Assembly (NCBI RefSeq): GCF_923868895.1
Contig: NZ_OV350343.1
Coordinates: forward strand, 1,612,001-1,676,000
DNA length: 64,000 nucleotides
Reading direction: 5' to 3'
From: Halomonas sp. TD01
Lineage (GTDB): Bacteria > Pseudomonadota > Gammaproteobacteria > Pseudomonadales > Halomonadaceae
Shown here: in pieces, positions 1-9,022 of the stretch
How positions within the stretch are numbered: position 1 is the stretch's first letter
Layout: each line of letters opens with the position of its first letter
Translations under genes and position numbers: made by a program
Notes under the pieces: generated by a model
What the model saw: the letters and a program-made list of their open reading frames with translations, nothing else
Told to the model about the DNA's origin: nothing
Database searches by the model: none

Positions 1-485
1 TCGCTACTCATTTGCAGCCACGTGTTTTTGATCAAGCCTGGCGCTGCCTGGAAGCGCACCGTCAGTCAGGCGATACCCTAGTACTCATTTCTGCATCATC
101 GCATCACTTGGTAGCACCGATTGCAACGATGCTAGGGATCGAGCATGTGTTGGCGGTAGAGCTAAGTGTCGAACAAGCGGGAAGTGGGACAAGCTACACC
201 GGCCATAGCAGAGGCGTGCTCTCTTACCGAGGGGGTAAAGTACTGCGTTTTCAGCAGTGGCTAACCGAGCAAAAAATTATCCCCAGTCACACAACGTTCT
301 ACTCAGATTCCCGCAACGATATCCCGCTGCTGCAGTATGTCGACTGCCCAGTGGCGGTTAACCCTGACCCCGTGCTAGCGGAGGTGGCTAGTGTAGAAGG
401 GTGGCAGCGCTTAGACTGGCGGATGGCAGCGTCGTCAGACGCTTCATCGGCCAATAATTTGCCAGGAAAATCGGCGCATGCCTGA
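1..485 (+). CDS. HAD-IB family phosphatase, 5'-truncated by the window edge
   Basis: The reading frame is open from position 3 and ends at TGA 483-485; the true start lies outside the window. The visible part carries HAD motif II (SASSHHL, where the first Ser is the phosphate-binding residue), a Lys candidate for motif III (RGGKVLRF) and motif IV (YSDSRNDIPLL, with the metal-binding Asp residues). The motif I nucleophile region must lie upstream. This pattern fits the SerB-like HAD-IB group, which hydrolyses small phosphomonoesters; the substrate cannot be told. Its last eight bases overlap the start of phnR, so the two are probably co-transcribed and the protein may belong to the phosphonate/phosphate functions downstream. 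That link is inferred from position only. Confidence 0.8.
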   Translation, partial: ATHLQPRVFDQAWRCLEAHRQSGDTLVLISASSHHLVAPIATMLGIEHVLAVELSVEQAGSGTSYTGHSRGVLSYRGGKVLRFQQWLTEQKIIPSHTTFYSDSRNDIPLLQYVDCPVAVNPDPVLAEVASVEGWQRLDWRMAASSDASSANNLPGKSAHA

Positions 486-1188
486 TGCCTACTATTTACA
501 GTTAACGGAACAACTTCGTCATTTAATTACCCAGCATGCCACGCAGTGGGAAGGCAAGTTGCCCGCTGAGCGAGCGTTGGCAGAGCGCTTCTCGACTACC
601 CGCGTTACGTTGCGGCAAGCCTTGGCGCAACTGGAGGGGGAAGGGCTTATTCACCGCAGCAATCGACGTGGCTGGTTTATTTCACCGGCTAGGCTGGTGT
701 ATGACCCCACCCGGGACGCAGGTTTTAACGACTATGTGCGCGCTCAGGGGCGGCAACCACGCACGGCGGTACTTAAGCTGGAGACCCGTTCTCATCTGGT
801 GGCGGCCCGAGCCCTGGAACTGCCCGATGACCAGCCGTTTCACCACATTCGCCGTCGCCGTTACGTAGATGATCGCGCTGTGCTGGTGGAGTCGCTTTGG
901 GTGGTGCCCGAGCGTGCGCCAGAGCTGCTAGACATCTACAGCGGACAGTCACTGTGGGGGCTGTTAAGAGAGCGATGGGGGCATCACTTGGCCAATCGCT
1001 CAATACGCATGGTGTCCGAAGCGCTGTCGCCATTAGATGCTGAAGAGTTACTCGTTGCCCCCGGCGCGGCAGGGTTAAACATTTGCCGCGCCATTTTTGA
1101 TGGTCAACAGCGGCCCATTGAGTTTGATGAGGAGCACTGGCTGCATGACTCCCTTTGCATTAGCGTTGAGCTATCGGGCCAGCAGTAA
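478..1188 (+). CDS. phnR: GntR/HutC-family (UTRA) regulator of phosphonate use
   Basis: 236 aa. The N-terminal winged helix-turn-helix (about residues 5-68, recognition helix around TTRVTLRQAL at 40-49) is followed by a UTRA effector domain (about 75-230). This is the HutC subfamily layout, and HutC regulators bind GT-N-TA-N-AC palindromes. Two identical sites of that form (1326-1337 and 5307-5318) flank the downstream transporter genes and phnW. The gene sits directly before a 2-aminoethylphosphonate importer, as does the phosphonate-associated regulator PhnR. The ATG overlaps the upstream HAD gene by 8 bases. The likely effector is 2-aminoethylphosphonate or a breakdown product (inference). 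Confidence 0.85.
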   Translation: MPDAYYLQLTEQLRHLITQHATQWEGKLPAERALAERFSTTRVTLRQALAQLEGEGLIHRSNRRGWFISPARLVYDPTRDAGFNDYVRAQGRQPRTAVLKLETRSHLVAARALELPDDQPFHHIRRRRYVDDRAVLVESLWVVPERAPELLDIYSGQSLWGLLRERWGHHLANRSIRMVSEALSPLDAEELLVAPGAAGLNICRAIFDGQQRPIEFDEEHWLHDSLCISVELSGQQ

Positions 1189-1278
1189 CACGGTTACGAA
1201 GACAGGGACGCTCGCGAGAAACCTCACAAGATCCCTCACAAGAACCTACGCTTGAGCGTACACAACAACTTAAAAAAT

Positions 1279-1307
1279 CGGTCAAACAAGCGTCATCGCA
1301 CTGTCAT
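1279..1307 (+). promoter_or_regulatory. Candidate PhoB-binding site, three 11-bp-phased half-sites
   Basis: CGGTCAA (1279-1285), GCGTCAT (1290-1296) and CTGTCAT (1301-1307) are separated by exactly 4 bases each. The Pho box is two 7-mers of CTGTCAT with a 4-base spacer. The matches are 5/7, 5/7 and 7/7. The site lies about 50 bp before the phnS start codon. Confidence 0.65.
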
Positions 1308-1337
1308 TTAACGGCGGCAAACTCCTGGTCTATACCA
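1308..1337 (+). promoter_or_regulatory. phnS promoter with overlapping PhnR operator
   Basis: TGGTCTATACCA (1326-1337) is a perfect 12-bp palindrome containing GT-C-TA-T-AC, the HutC-type core. A possible sigma-70 promoter is TTAACG (1308-1313), 17 bp, TATACC (1331-1336), so the operator would cover the -10 element. The same palindrome recurs before phnW. The palindrome is seen directly; the promoter assignment is weaker. Confidence 0.6.
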
Positions 1338-1355
1338 AAACGCTGGGAGCCTACC

Positions 1356-2405
1356 ATGTCGAAACTTCGCCGTTTGTTCCAACCTAATCAGATTGCAACT
1401 GCTCTGCTTGCAACGGCTGCCGTTGCCTTCACTTCTGTGGCTAGCGCCACTGAGCTAACGGTGTACACCGCCGTTGAGTCAGATGATCTGCAAAAATACG
1501 CCGAGCGCTTCAATGCTGCTCACCCCGATATCACCATTAACTGGGTGCGTGATTCTACGGGGGTGATTACCGCGCGCTTGCTAGCGGAAAAAGACAATCC
1601 CCAGGCAGACGTTATTTGGGGCTTAGCAGCCACCAGTCTGCTGGTGCTTGAAGAAGAGGGCATGCTGGAACGCTACGCCCCCGCTGGCGTTGAAAATCTC
1701 GATCCAAAATTTATTGATGCCGCTTACCGGAACGGTGAAGACCCTGCGTGGGTAGGCATGGATGCCTGGGTAGCGGCCATTTGCTACAACACCATTGAAG
1801 GCGAGCGTCAGGGCGTACCCATGCCGACCTCCTGGGAAGACCTGACCCAGCCAGAGTTTGAGGGGCATGTGATTATGCCTAACCCCAACTCCTCCGGTAC
1901 CGGCTATCTGGATGTAGCCAGCTGGATGCAGCTGTGGGGCGAAGAGCAAGGTTGGGACTATATGGACCGTCTGCATAACAACATTTCCCGTTATACCCAC
2001 TCAGGCTCTGCTCCTTGCAGCCTGGCGGCCACCGGTGAAGCGGTTGTTGGCGTGTCGTTTGCCTTCCGTGGGGCACGGTTAAAATCCCAAGGCGCACCAA
2101 TTGAAGTGATCTTCCCGGAAGAGGGGCTTGGCTGGGATATGGAAGCTGCCGCCATCGTTGCGGGAACCACCAAACAGGAAGCTGCACAAACGCTGATGGA
2201 TTGGGCTGTTTCCCGTGAAGCTAACGAACTCTATAACGAAGGTTATGCCGTGGTGGCCTATCCAGGTGTGGCGCAGCCGATTGAAAACTACCCCGCTGAC
2301 ATTGCGGATCGCATGATTGATGCCGACTTCCAGTGGGCTGCGGTTAATCGCGAGCGCGTGCTGGCAGAGTGGCAGCGCCGCTACGACGGTAAGACCGAAC
2401 AGTAA
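1356..2405 (+). CDS. phnS: 2-aminoethylphosphonate ABC transporter, substrate-binding protein
   Basis: 349 aa periplasmic binding protein of the extracellular solute-binding type. It has a Sec signal peptide with a basic start (MSKLRRLF), a hydrophobic core and likely cleavage after SVASA (about residue 31). It should deliver 2-aminoethylphosphonate to the ABC importer encoded next. The assignment comes from family resemblance plus the directly following ATPase, fused permease, phnW and phnX. The start codon is preceded by CTGGGAG. The Pho-type and PhnR-type sites are just upstream. The protein resembles iron(III)-type binding proteins, so without the context an iron or spermidine-type ligand would also have been considered. 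Confidence 0.85.
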   Translation: MSKLRRLFQPNQIATALLATAAVAFTSVASATELTVYTAVESDDLQKYAERFNAAHPDITINWVRDSTGVITARLLAEKDNPQADVIWGLAATSLLVLEEEGMLERYAPAGVENLDPKFIDAAYRNGEDPAWVGMDAWVAAICYNTIEGERQGVPMPTSWEDLTQPEFEGHVIMPNPNSSGTGYLDVASWMQLWGEEQGWDYMDRLHNNISRYTHSGSAPCSLAATGEAVVGVSFAFRGARLKSQGAPIEVIFPEEGLGWDMEAAAIVAGTTKQEAAQTLMDWAVSREANELYNEGYAVVAYPGVAQPIENYPADIADRMIDADFQWAAVNRERVLAEWQRRYDGKTEQ

Positions 2406-2418
2406 GCACGAATCAGTT

Positions 2419-2438
2419 GCCCCGGCCAAGGCCGGGGC
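2419..2438 (+). other. Intercistronic stem-loop between phnS and phnT
   Basis: CCCCGGC (2420-2426), loop CAAG, GCCGGGG (2431-2437), with an outer G-C pair at 2419/2438. No T-run follows, so it is not a classic terminator. Hairpins after binding-protein genes often protect the upstream mRNA and raise binding protein over ATPase; that role is inferred here. Confidence 0.6.
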
Positions 2439-2449
2439 TTGGAGATGTT

Positions 2450-3574
2450 ATGCAGACCACACTGACATCGCCGCTGACGGCTCACTCGGCGGCGAAACCC
2501 CACTTACCCTCTGCGCACCTAAGCATAGATGGCGTCACTAAACGCTTCGGAAGCTTTACCGCGCTGGATAACATTGCGCTACAGATTCAGGAAGGCGAGT
2601 TTGTATGCTTTTTAGGGCCTTCTGGCTGTGGCAAAACAACCCTGTTACGCACCATTGCAGGTCTGGCTCAGCAAACAGCAGGTAGCTTAATTCAGCGTGG
2701 CAAGGATATTTCCACGCTGCCCCCGCAAGCGCGGGATTTTGGCATCGTGTTTCAATCTTATGCGCTGTTCCCCAATCTGACCGTGTTCGATAACGTTGCC
2801 TACGGGTTACGCAATCGTCGAAGTGATCGGGCGACGATTGATGCCCGCGTGGCGGAGTTACTTGCACTAGTTGACCTTAATGGTAGCGAGCATAAATATC
2901 CTGCTGCGCTTTCTGGCGGGCAGCAGCAGCGGGTTGCGCTGGCGCGGGCGCTGGCGACTGAACCCGGCCTGTTACTGCTTGATGAGCCGCTCTCCGCGCT
3001 GGATGCTCGAGTACGCGGCCATTTGCGACATCAGATCAAAGCACTACAGGCACGCCTTGGCGTGACCACCATCATGGTGACCCATGATCAAGAAGAAGCA
3101 CTCACCATGGCTGATCGTATCGTGGTGATGAATCACGGGGTGATCGAACAAGTAGGTACGCCTGCCGAGATTTACCACCAGCCCGCCAGCGCTTTTGTGG
3201 CGTCATTTATCGGCACCATGAATTTTCTAGAGGTGACCGCCCAGGCGAATAACCACGCGCTGCTAGGCACTATTTCATGCCCTTGTTTGCCGCATACTTA
3301 CGCGAAAGACCAAGCAGCTCAACTGGCCATTCGCCCCGAAGCAGTCGCGCTTAGTGCCAGCACCACCGGGCTGAGCGGTGATGTTATGGGCATTGAGTTT
3401 TTAGGTGCGTTTCAGCGGGTATCTCTGCGTCTGAGCGATACTGAACAATGGCTACTGGCTGATGTTCCCAGCCGTGATAGCGCCACACTGGGGTTACGGC
3501 TAGGGCAAAACCTGGGTATCCATTTGCCTGCCGACGCTGCCCGGTTATACCCGGCTGGGAGCAACCAGTCATGA
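2450..3574 (+). CDS. phnT: 2-aminoethylphosphonate ABC transporter, ATP-binding protein
   Basis: 374 aa from the ATG at 2450, chosen because TTGGAGATGTT places a good ribosome site before it; an upstream TTG in frame lies inside the stem-loop and is unlikely. It has a complete ABC ATPase: Walker [10 protein letters not shown] (56-64), signature LSGGQ (154-158), Walker B LLLLDEP (174-180) and H-loop His 212. A C-terminal TOBE-like extension (about 285-370) is typical of importers of the PotA/FbpC type. It powers the adjacent permease for 2-aminoethylphosphonate import. The stop overlaps the permease start (ATGA), which suggests translational coupling. Confidence 0.87.
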   Translation: MQTTLTSPLTAHSAAKPHLPSAHLSIDGVTKRFGSFTALDNIALQIQEGEFVCFLGPSGCGKTTLLRTIAGLAQQTAGSLIQRGKDISTLPPQARDFGIVFQSYALFPNLTVFDNVAYGLRNRRSDRATIDARVAELLALVDLNGSEHKYPAALSGGQQQRVALARALATEPGLLLLDEPLSALDARVRGHLRHQIKALQARLGVTTIMVTHDQEEALTMADRIVVMNHGVIEQVGTPAEIYHQPASAFVASFIGTMNFLEVTAQANNHALLGTISCPCLPHTYAKDQAAQLAIRPEAVALSASTTGLSGDVMGIEFLGAFQRVSLRLSDTEQWLLADVPSRDSATLGLRLGQNLGIHLPADAARLYPAGSNQS

Positions 3575-5265
3575 GAGCGAGTACGTTTTCAGGCTCTGCC
3601 TCAAAGCCATCGCTGGAGGCATTGATACGCCTACTCGTGCTGTTAGCGGGCGTGGCGCTGTTAGTGATTGGCCTGCTGTTCCCGCTATTTGCGATGCTGG
3701 TGAAAAGCCTGCAAGACCGCAGCGGCGACTTTATTGGGCTAGCAAACTTTGTGCAGTACTTTCAAACGCCAGCACTGGTCAATTCAATTGCCAACTCGTT
3801 GCGCGTGGCATTCACCACCACGGTAGTGGTCGCTGGGCTCGCCTTTTTATGCGCCTACGGCATTACCCGTACCTGTATGCCAGGCAAACGGCTCTTTCGA
3901 ATGTTGGCGATTTTGCCCATTTTGGCACCTTCGTTGCTGCCCGCCATTAGCTTGGTGTATCTGTTTGGTAACCAGGGTTTTTTGCGCGACGTGCTGGCAG
4001 GTCATTCTATTTATGGGCCGATCGGCATTGTGATGGGCATGAGTTTTTGGATTTTTCCCCATGCGCTAATGCTGCTAACCACGGCGCTGACTAACAGCGA
4101 TGCACGCCTCTATGAAGCAGCAGAAGCACTGGGCACGCCGAAGTGGCGCACGTTTTTGACGATTACGCTGCCCGGAGTGCGCTACGGGCTAATTTCATGT
4201 CTGTTCGTTGTCTTTACGCTGGCAATTACCGATTTTGGTGTGCCGAAAATTATTGGCGGCCAATTCAGCGTGCTCGCCACCGATGTGTACCGTCAGGTAG
4301 TGGGCCAACAGAATTTCCAAATGGGCGCGGTGGTTAGCGTTATTTTGTTAATGCCTGCGGTGCTATCGTTCATCGTTGACCGTTGGATACAGAAACGCCA
4401 GGTGGCTCAGCTTTCGGCTCGGGCAGTGCCATGGCAACCAACGCCTAGCCCGCTGCGAGACTGGACGTTTGCGCTGCTGTGTTATTCGGTCGCGGGCATT
4501 ATTCTGCTGGTCATTGGTACCGCAGTGTATGCGTCGCTCATACAGTTTTGGCCCTATAACCTGTCGTTCACTCTGCAGCATTACACCTTTCAAGGCTTAG
4601 CTGGCGGTGGCTGGGGTGCGTGGTTTAACTCCCTCAAACTGGCATTTAGCGTCGCGTTAGTGGGCACACTGGTGATTTTCTTTAATGCGTGGCTGATTGA
4701 AAAGAGCGAAGGCTATCGCCCGTTGCGTCAAGGCCTGCACTTTATGGCCATGCTGCCTATGGCGGTTCCAGGTATGGTGCTGGGCCTGGCTTATATCTTC
4801 TTTTTCAACCAGGCAGGTAACCCCCTTAACTGGCTGTACGGGACCATGGCGATTCTGGTGCTCAACACGCTAGTGCACTTCTATACAGTGTGCCACCTCA
4901 CTTCTGTCACCGCGCTGAAACAGCTCGATCCGGAGTTTGAAGCCGTGGGTGCCTCGCTAAAAGTACCGTTCTGGACCACGTTTAGCCGCGTGACATTGCC
5001 GGTGTCACTGCCCGCCGTGCTGGATATTTCGGTCTACCTGTTCGTCAATGCGATGACGACAGTGTCAGCGGTGGTGTTCCTCTATAACAGTGACACGCGG
5101 CTGGCTTCAGTGGCGGTGCTGCACCTGGACGAGGCGGGCTATTTTGCTAGCGCCGCGGCCATGGCCGTGCTGATTTTCCTGACCTCGCTGGTGGTTAAAC
5201 TGCTCCACGCCGCACTTACCCACGTTCTGCTAAACAACGCTCAGCGTTGGCGCCAAGCGAGCTAG
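3571..5265 (+). CDS. phnU: 2-aminoethylphosphonate ABC transporter, fused permease
   Basis: 564 aa inner-membrane protein with about twelve hydrophobic segments. It contains two copies of the binding-protein-dependent permease domain in one chain. Each half ends with an EAA-type loop that contacts the ATPase (EAAEALGTPKW in the first half, EAVGASLKVPFW in the second). In many bacteria the two halves are separate (PhnU and PhnV); the fused form is known for this transporter family and for FbpB-like iron permeases. The start overlaps phnT by four bases (ATGA). With phnS and phnT it completes a standard importer. Confidence 0.86.
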   Translation: MRASTFSGSASKPSLEALIRLLVLLAGVALLVIGLLFPLFAMLVKSLQDRSGDFIGLANFVQYFQTPALVNSIANSLRVAFTTTVVVAGLAFLCAYGITRTCMPGKRLFRMLAILPILAPSLLPAISLVYLFGNQGFLRDVLAGHSIYGPIGIVMGMSFWIFPHALMLLTTALTNSDARLYEAAEALGTPKWRTFLTITLPGVRYGLISCLFVVFTLAITDFGVPKIIGGQFSVLATDVYRQVVGQQNFQMGAVVSVILLMPAVLSFIVDRWIQKRQVAQLSARAVPWQPTPSPLRDWTFALLCYSVAGIILLVIGTAVYASLIQFWPYNLSFTLQHYTFQGLAGGGWGAWFNSLKLAFSVALVGTLVIFFNAWLIEKSEGYRPLRQGLHFMAMLPMAVPGMVLGLAYIFFFNQAGNPLNWLYGTMAILVLNTLVHFYTVCHLTSVTALKQLDPEFEAVGASLKVPFWTTFSRVTLPVSLPAVLDISVYLFVNAMTTVSAVVFLYNSDTRLASVAVLHLDEAGYFASAAAMAVLIFLTSLVVKLLHAALTHVLLNNAQRWRQAS

Positions 5266-5299
5266 AGATAGCTCGCTGCGCTAGCGGTTAAATTGTGTT

Positions 5300-5318
5300 T
5301 ATAATCTGGTATAGACCA
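5300..5318 (+). promoter_or_regulatory. phnW promoter and PhnR operator
   Basis: A perfect TATAAT (5300-5305) is followed at once by TGGTATAGACCA (5307-5318), the reverse-complement orientation of the palindrome at 1326-1337. The operator ends two bases before the phnW ATG at 5321. A start of transcription 7-8 bases after the -10 box would fall inside the operator and leave almost no 5' leader. The -35 region is poor, so activation or a weak promoter is possible. Confidence 0.6.
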
Positions 5319-5320
5319 AA

Positions 5321-6457
5321 ATGATAAATCATTCACAAGTGCCTTACCTTTTAACCCCAGGACCACTAACCACCTCCCACGCGACCAAAGCAGCCATGTT
5401 GCGTGACTGGGGCTCCTGGGATGACGACTTTAACCGTGTGACTGCGGACGTGCGTACGCAACTGCTTGCCATGGCTGAGGCGGCAAGCGACGAGTATGCC
5501 TGCGTACCCATGCAGGGCAGTGGCACCTTTGCTGTTGAAAGTGCGCTGGCCTGCGCAACCGACCCCAACGGCAAGGTGTTGGTGTTAATGAACGGCGCTT
5601 ACGGCAAGCGGGCTGCTCAACTGCTCGATATGATGGGCCGCCGTTATGTGACGCTGGACAAAGGTGATTACTTACCACCGCAACCCGACGAAGTGGCGGC
5701 ACTGCTACAGCAAGATGCTGACATTACCGTCGTGTTTCTAGTTCACTGCGAAACCAGCTCCGGCATTTTGAACCCGCTAGAAGCCATCGCTGAGGTGGTA
5801 CGCGCTCACGGAAAAACGCTGATCGTGGACGCCATGAGCTCGTTTGGAGGCATACCGATCAGTCTGACAAAAACGCCTATTGATGTGCTGATTTCATCAG
5901 CCAATAAGTGCATCGAAGGTGTACCGGGCTTTGGTTTTGTGATCATTCGCCAGACGCTACTTGCTGCTGGTAAGGGGCGTGCCCACTCGCTGAGCCTGGA
6001 TCTGCACGCTCAGTGGGACTACATGGAACGCACTGGCCAGTGGCGCTTTACCCCGCCTACGCATACGGTGGTGGCCTTCCAAGCGGCGCTTGCCCAGCAC
6101 CGGGAAGAGGGCGGCGTGCCGGGGCGCTGCGCACGTTATACCCACAATCGTGATGTGCTGGTAAGAGGCATGCGGGCGTTAGGCTTCAGCACGCTTTTAG
6201 AAGATGAATGGTTATCGCCGATCATCACTACCTTTTTGAGCCCTACCGACCCTGCGTTTGAATTTAAGACCTTCTACGCAGCGCTGAAAGCGCGTGGCTT
6301 TTTGATCTACCCGGGCAAGTTAACCGACGTTGAAAGTTTTCGCATCGGCTGCATTGGCCAATTGGATGCGGCGGTGATTGAGCAGTTACTCAGCGTTATT
6401 CAAGACGCCCTAACGAATATGGGTGTTTCTCTCTTCACTGAATCAAGGAGTGCCTGA
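5321..6457 (+). CDS. phnW: 2-aminoethylphosphonate:pyruvate aminotransferase
   Basis: 378 aa, class V PLP aminotransferase. It converts 2-aminoethylphosphonate and pyruvate to phosphonoacetaldehyde and alanine. The N-terminus ([10 protein letters not shown], residues 10-19) is characteristic of PhnW. Asp 170 (IVDAMSS) is the expected cofactor-ring Asp, and Lys 196 (SSANKC) is the Schiff-base lysine. The length matches the family. It follows the permease by 55 bp with its own operator and is joined to phnX by a one-base overlap. No Shine-Dalgarno sequence fits between the operator and the ATG, which raises the possibility of leaderless translation. Confidence 0.93.
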   Translation: MINHSQVPYLLTPGPLTTSHATKAAMLRDWGSWDDDFNRVTADVRTQLLAMAEAASDEYACVPMQGSGTFAVESALACATDPNGKVLVLMNGAYGKRAAQLLDMMGRRYVTLDKGDYLPPQPDEVAALLQQDADITVVFLVHCETSSGILNPLEAIAEVVRAHGKTLIVDAMSSFGGIPISLTKTPIDVLISSANKCIEGVPGFGFVIIRQTLLAAGKGRAHSLSLDLHAQWDYMERTGQWRFTPPTHTVVAFQAALAQHREEGGVPGRCARYTHNRDVLVRGMRALGFSTLLEDEWLSPIITTFLSPTDPAFEFKTFYAALKARGFLIYPGKLTDVESFRIGCIGQLDAAVIEQLLSVIQDALTNMGVSLFTESRSA

Positions 6458-7275
6458 TGCACTATCAATCTCCTCAATGCCTACAGGCGGTGATTTGTGA
6501 CTGGGCGGGCACGCTGGTCGATTTTGGCTCCTTCGCACCGACGCAGATATTTGTCGAAGCCTTTGCCGAACTGGGTGTGGCGATCAGCCTAGAAGAAGCA
6601 CGCGGCCCGATGGGCATGGGAAAATGGGATCATATCCGCACGCTGTGCAATCAGCCTGAGATAGCCGAGCGCTTTCTCCTGGCAGTTGGCCATCTGCCGA
6701 CTGATGCTGATGTGACTGCGCTTTATGAACGCTTTATGCCGCTGCAGATTGCCAAAATTGCCGATCACTCGGCGGTGATTCCTGGGGCGCTTGATACGCT
6801 CACTTGGTTGCGAGGGCAGGGGCTGAAAATAGGTTCCTGCTCCGGCTATCCGGCCGTGGTGATGGAAAAGGTGGTGGCGCTAGCCGTCGATAACGGCCTG
6901 CAAGTGGATCATGTGGTGGCCACTGATGAGGTGCCCAATGGCCGACCGCACCCCGCCCAGGCGCTGGCCAATGTGATTGCCTTAGGCATTAGCGATGTTG
7001 CTGCCTGCATCAAAGTAGATGACACCACACCCGGCATTCTAGAAGGGCGCCGTGCTGGAATGTGGACGGTCGCACTCACCTGTTCAGGTAATGCTCTGGG
7101 GCTGAGTTATGATCAGTATCAAGCACTGAGCGATAGCGAACGCCGTGCAGCCCACGAGCGAGTAGCCGCTCAATTTGCCCCCTCAAAACCGCACTACAGC
7201 ATTGCCACCATCGCCGAACTTCCAAGCGTTGTGGATGCCATTAATGCCCGATTACAGCGAGGAGAGCGGCCTTGA
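6457..7275 (+). CDS. phnX: Phosphonoacetaldehyde hydrolase
   Basis: 272 aa, HAD superfamily with the cap domain of phosphonatases. It cleaves phosphonoacetaldehyde to acetaldehyde and phosphate through a Schiff base. The nucleophile Asp 15 lies in CDWAGTLVD, and the Schiff-base lysine is Lys 56 in [10 protein letters not shown]. Later acidic residues (KVDDTTPG) form the metal site. It begins within the phnW stop (TGATG) and overlaps the next gene by four bases. Together phnW and phnX complete the classic degradation route for 2-aminoethylphosphonate. Confidence 0.95.
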   Translation: MHYQSPQCLQAVICDWAGTLVDFGSFAPTQIFVEAFAELGVAISLEEARGPMGMGKWDHIRTLCNQPEIAERFLLAVGHLPTDADVTALYERFMPLQIAKIADHSAVIPGALDTLTWLRGQGLKIGSCSGYPAVVMEKVVALAVDNGLQVDHVVATDEVPNGRPHPAQALANVIALGISDVAACIKVDDTTPGILEGRRAGMWTVALTCSGNALGLSYDQYQALSDSERRAAHERVAAQFAPSKPHYSIATIAELPSVVDAINARLQRGERP

Positions 7276-8165
7276 GCCCAGCCGCCTTAGCGTTAGTGCT
7301 GTTTTCGGTGTGTATGCATGCTGGGTGGAACGTGTTGGGTAAGCGTAATGCACCGTCGCTGGCTTTTTTTGCCTTGGCTTACGGGGCAGGCGGTGTGCTG
7401 TTGTTGCCGTTGGTGTGGCTTGGGCCATCGTTGGCGGCGCTACCCAACACATTCTGGGGATGGTTGGCGCTTTCTGGATTGTGCCAAATGCTCTATATGG
7501 GTGGCTTAGCCTGGGCTTATGCGCGTGGGGAGGTCAGCGTTCTTTATCCCATCGCACGGGCGCTGCCGGTGGTGCTTGTGCCGCTCGTATCCATTGCGCT
7601 GCTCGGTAACCGCGCGCTGGATGTGGGGGATGGCATTGGCATGGCCTTGGTGGTGGCGGGGGCGCTCTGCCTGCCGCTAAGCCACCCAGAGGCGCGTAGG
7701 CTAGCTACCTATTTAACACCAGCCATGGGGTTTGCACTATTGGCAGCCGCCGGCACCGTGGGCTATTCGCTGATAGATAAGCAGGCATTGGCGTTGATGC
7801 AGATAGTAGGCCATAGCAGTCTAACCGCAGGCGCGGTGTTTATGGTGCTACAGGCATTGATGACGTTGACCTGGGCGATTCCGCTGCTGATGCTGCTACC
7901 CACGGAACGTCGCCGGTTGCCCGCCATCCGCCAGCAAGGGCTAGTGATGCTGGTCGTCACAGGGCTGATGATGACCTGCACTTATGGCCTGGTACTAATG
8001 GCCCTCGCACTAACCGACGAAGTGAGTTACGTCGTGGCGCTACGCCAGCTCTCCATTCCAGTCGGTGTATTAATGGGTGTGTTGTGGCTAAAAGAGCCCG
8101 CTTCTACGGCAAAAGCCGCTGGCACACTGATCATGTTGAGTGGGCTTCTGCTGGTAGCACTGTAA
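7272..8165 (+). CDS. DMT (EamA-type) membrane protein of the phosphonate operon
   Basis: 297 aa with about ten transmembrane segments in two EamA-like repeats. It starts with TTG at 7272, overlapping phnX by four bases and preceded by GGAGAG. A DMT-type hydrophobic protein is a recurrent companion of phosphonate operons, but its substrate is not established. Export of a by-product such as alanine, or uptake of a phosphonate, are both possible. The tight overlap supports a place in the phn operon. Confidence 0.8.
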   Translation: MSPAALALVLFSVCMHAGWNVLGKRNAPSLAFFALAYGAGGVLLLPLVWLGPSLAALPNTFWGWLALSGLCQMLYMGGLAWAYARGEVSVLYPIARALPVVLVPLVSIALLGNRALDVGDGIGMALVVAGALCLPLSHPEARRLATYLTPAMGFALLAAAGTVGYSLIDKQALALMQIVGHSSLTAGAVFMVLQALMTLTWAIPLLMLLPTERRRLPAIRQQGLVMLVVTGLMMTCTYGLVLMALALTDEVSYVVALRQLSIPVGVLMGVLWLKEPASTAKAAGTLIMLSGLLLVAL

Positions 8166-8172
8166 GCACGCA

Positions 8173-8916
8173 CTAACCTACCGCTTGCCAAACTAAGTTG
8201 ATTCCCACCAAGAACATGGCCAGAATCACAAGTCGGTAAAACAGTGCTTCGTTGACGCGGCTTTGCAGCCACAGCCCGTTGCGCACGCCGATCCAGGCTA
8301 CCGGCACCAACAGTAGCGACGCCCAGGCGCTTGTTACGTTGACTTCGCCAAGCCACATATACGGGCCGAGCTTGATGACATTCACTACCGCATAAATGAC
8401 CGTGCAGGTGGCTATAAAGGTCTCTTTAGAGAGTTTGCGTGGCATCAAGTAAATGTTCAGCGGTGGTGCGCCTGCATGGGCAATAAAGCTGGTAAACCCA
8501 CAAACGCTGGCGGCAGGCAGCGCCCAGCGGGTGGAAATCGGCTTCTTCGCGACAGGCTTCAGCAACATATACACCGCAAACACAACGGAGATTACGCCTA
8601 GCACCAATCGCACGCCTTGATCACTTAAACTTCCAAACAGCAGTGTGCCAATCGTCACGCCAATGACTAACCCTGGCACAAACCGCCACACCTCGGCGTT
8701 TGCCTGCTTTCCCCACCATGCTTTTAGCGCAAATACATCCATGACTAGCAAGAGGGGCAGTAACAAGCCTGCTGCTTGGGTAGGGCTAATCGCCAGCGCC
8801 ATCAGCGGTACCGAAAGCGTACCAAAACCGCCTGCAAAGCCGCCTTTTGAAACGCCGGTCAGGTAAACAGAAAATACGATCAACACCCACGCGATGACAG
8901 AGTAATCGGGGAGCAT
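8173..8916 (-). CDS. Sulfite exporter TauE/SafE-family permease
   Basis: 247 aa from the ATG at 8916, preceded by GAGGT at 8921-8925; an in-frame TTG 15 bases further out has no ribosome site. About eight hydrophobic helices with the family's glycine-rich N-terminal turn (GVSKGGFAGGFG). The family moves sulfite, sulfoacetate or other organic anions. It faces the phosphonate operon end to end with only 7 bp between them. A terminator for the iolB operon lies just upstream, so it needs its own promoter or read-through. No sulfonate genes lie nearby and the substrate is open. Confidence 0.8.
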   Translation of the reverse strand: MLPDYSVIAWVLIVFSVYLTGVSKGGFAGGFGTLSVPLMALAISPTQAAGLLLPLLLVMDVFALKAWWGKQANAEVWRFVPGLVIGVTIGTLLFGSLSDQGVRLVLGVISVVFAVYMLLKPVAKKPISTRWALPAASVCGFTSFIAHAGAPPLNIYLMPRKLSKETFIATCTVIYAVVNVIKLGPYMWLGEVNVTSAWASLLLVPVAWIGVRNGLWLQSRVNEALFYRLVILAMFLVGINLVWQAVG

Positions 8917-8950
8917 GTGGACCTCTATCAATAGGGGGAACGGGCAACAT

Positions 8951-8974
8951 AAAAAAGCCCCGCACAGGCGGGGC
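8951..8974 (-). terminator. Rho-independent terminator after iolB
   Basis: On the minus strand GCCCCGC, loop CTGT, GCGGGGC is followed by TTTTTT. It lies 48 bp beyond the iolB stop and would end the iolR-iolG-iolB transcript. Confidence 0.9.
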
Positions 8975-9022
8975 GCAATATCATAGCATTGGTTAAATGT
9001 TAGCGGGCGAAGTATTGCCCTG

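Noticed and set aside
1220..1250. Direct repeat CCTCACAAGA before the phosphonate importer
   Set aside because: Two copies of a 10-mer in a short spacer; it may be chance, and no known regulator matches.
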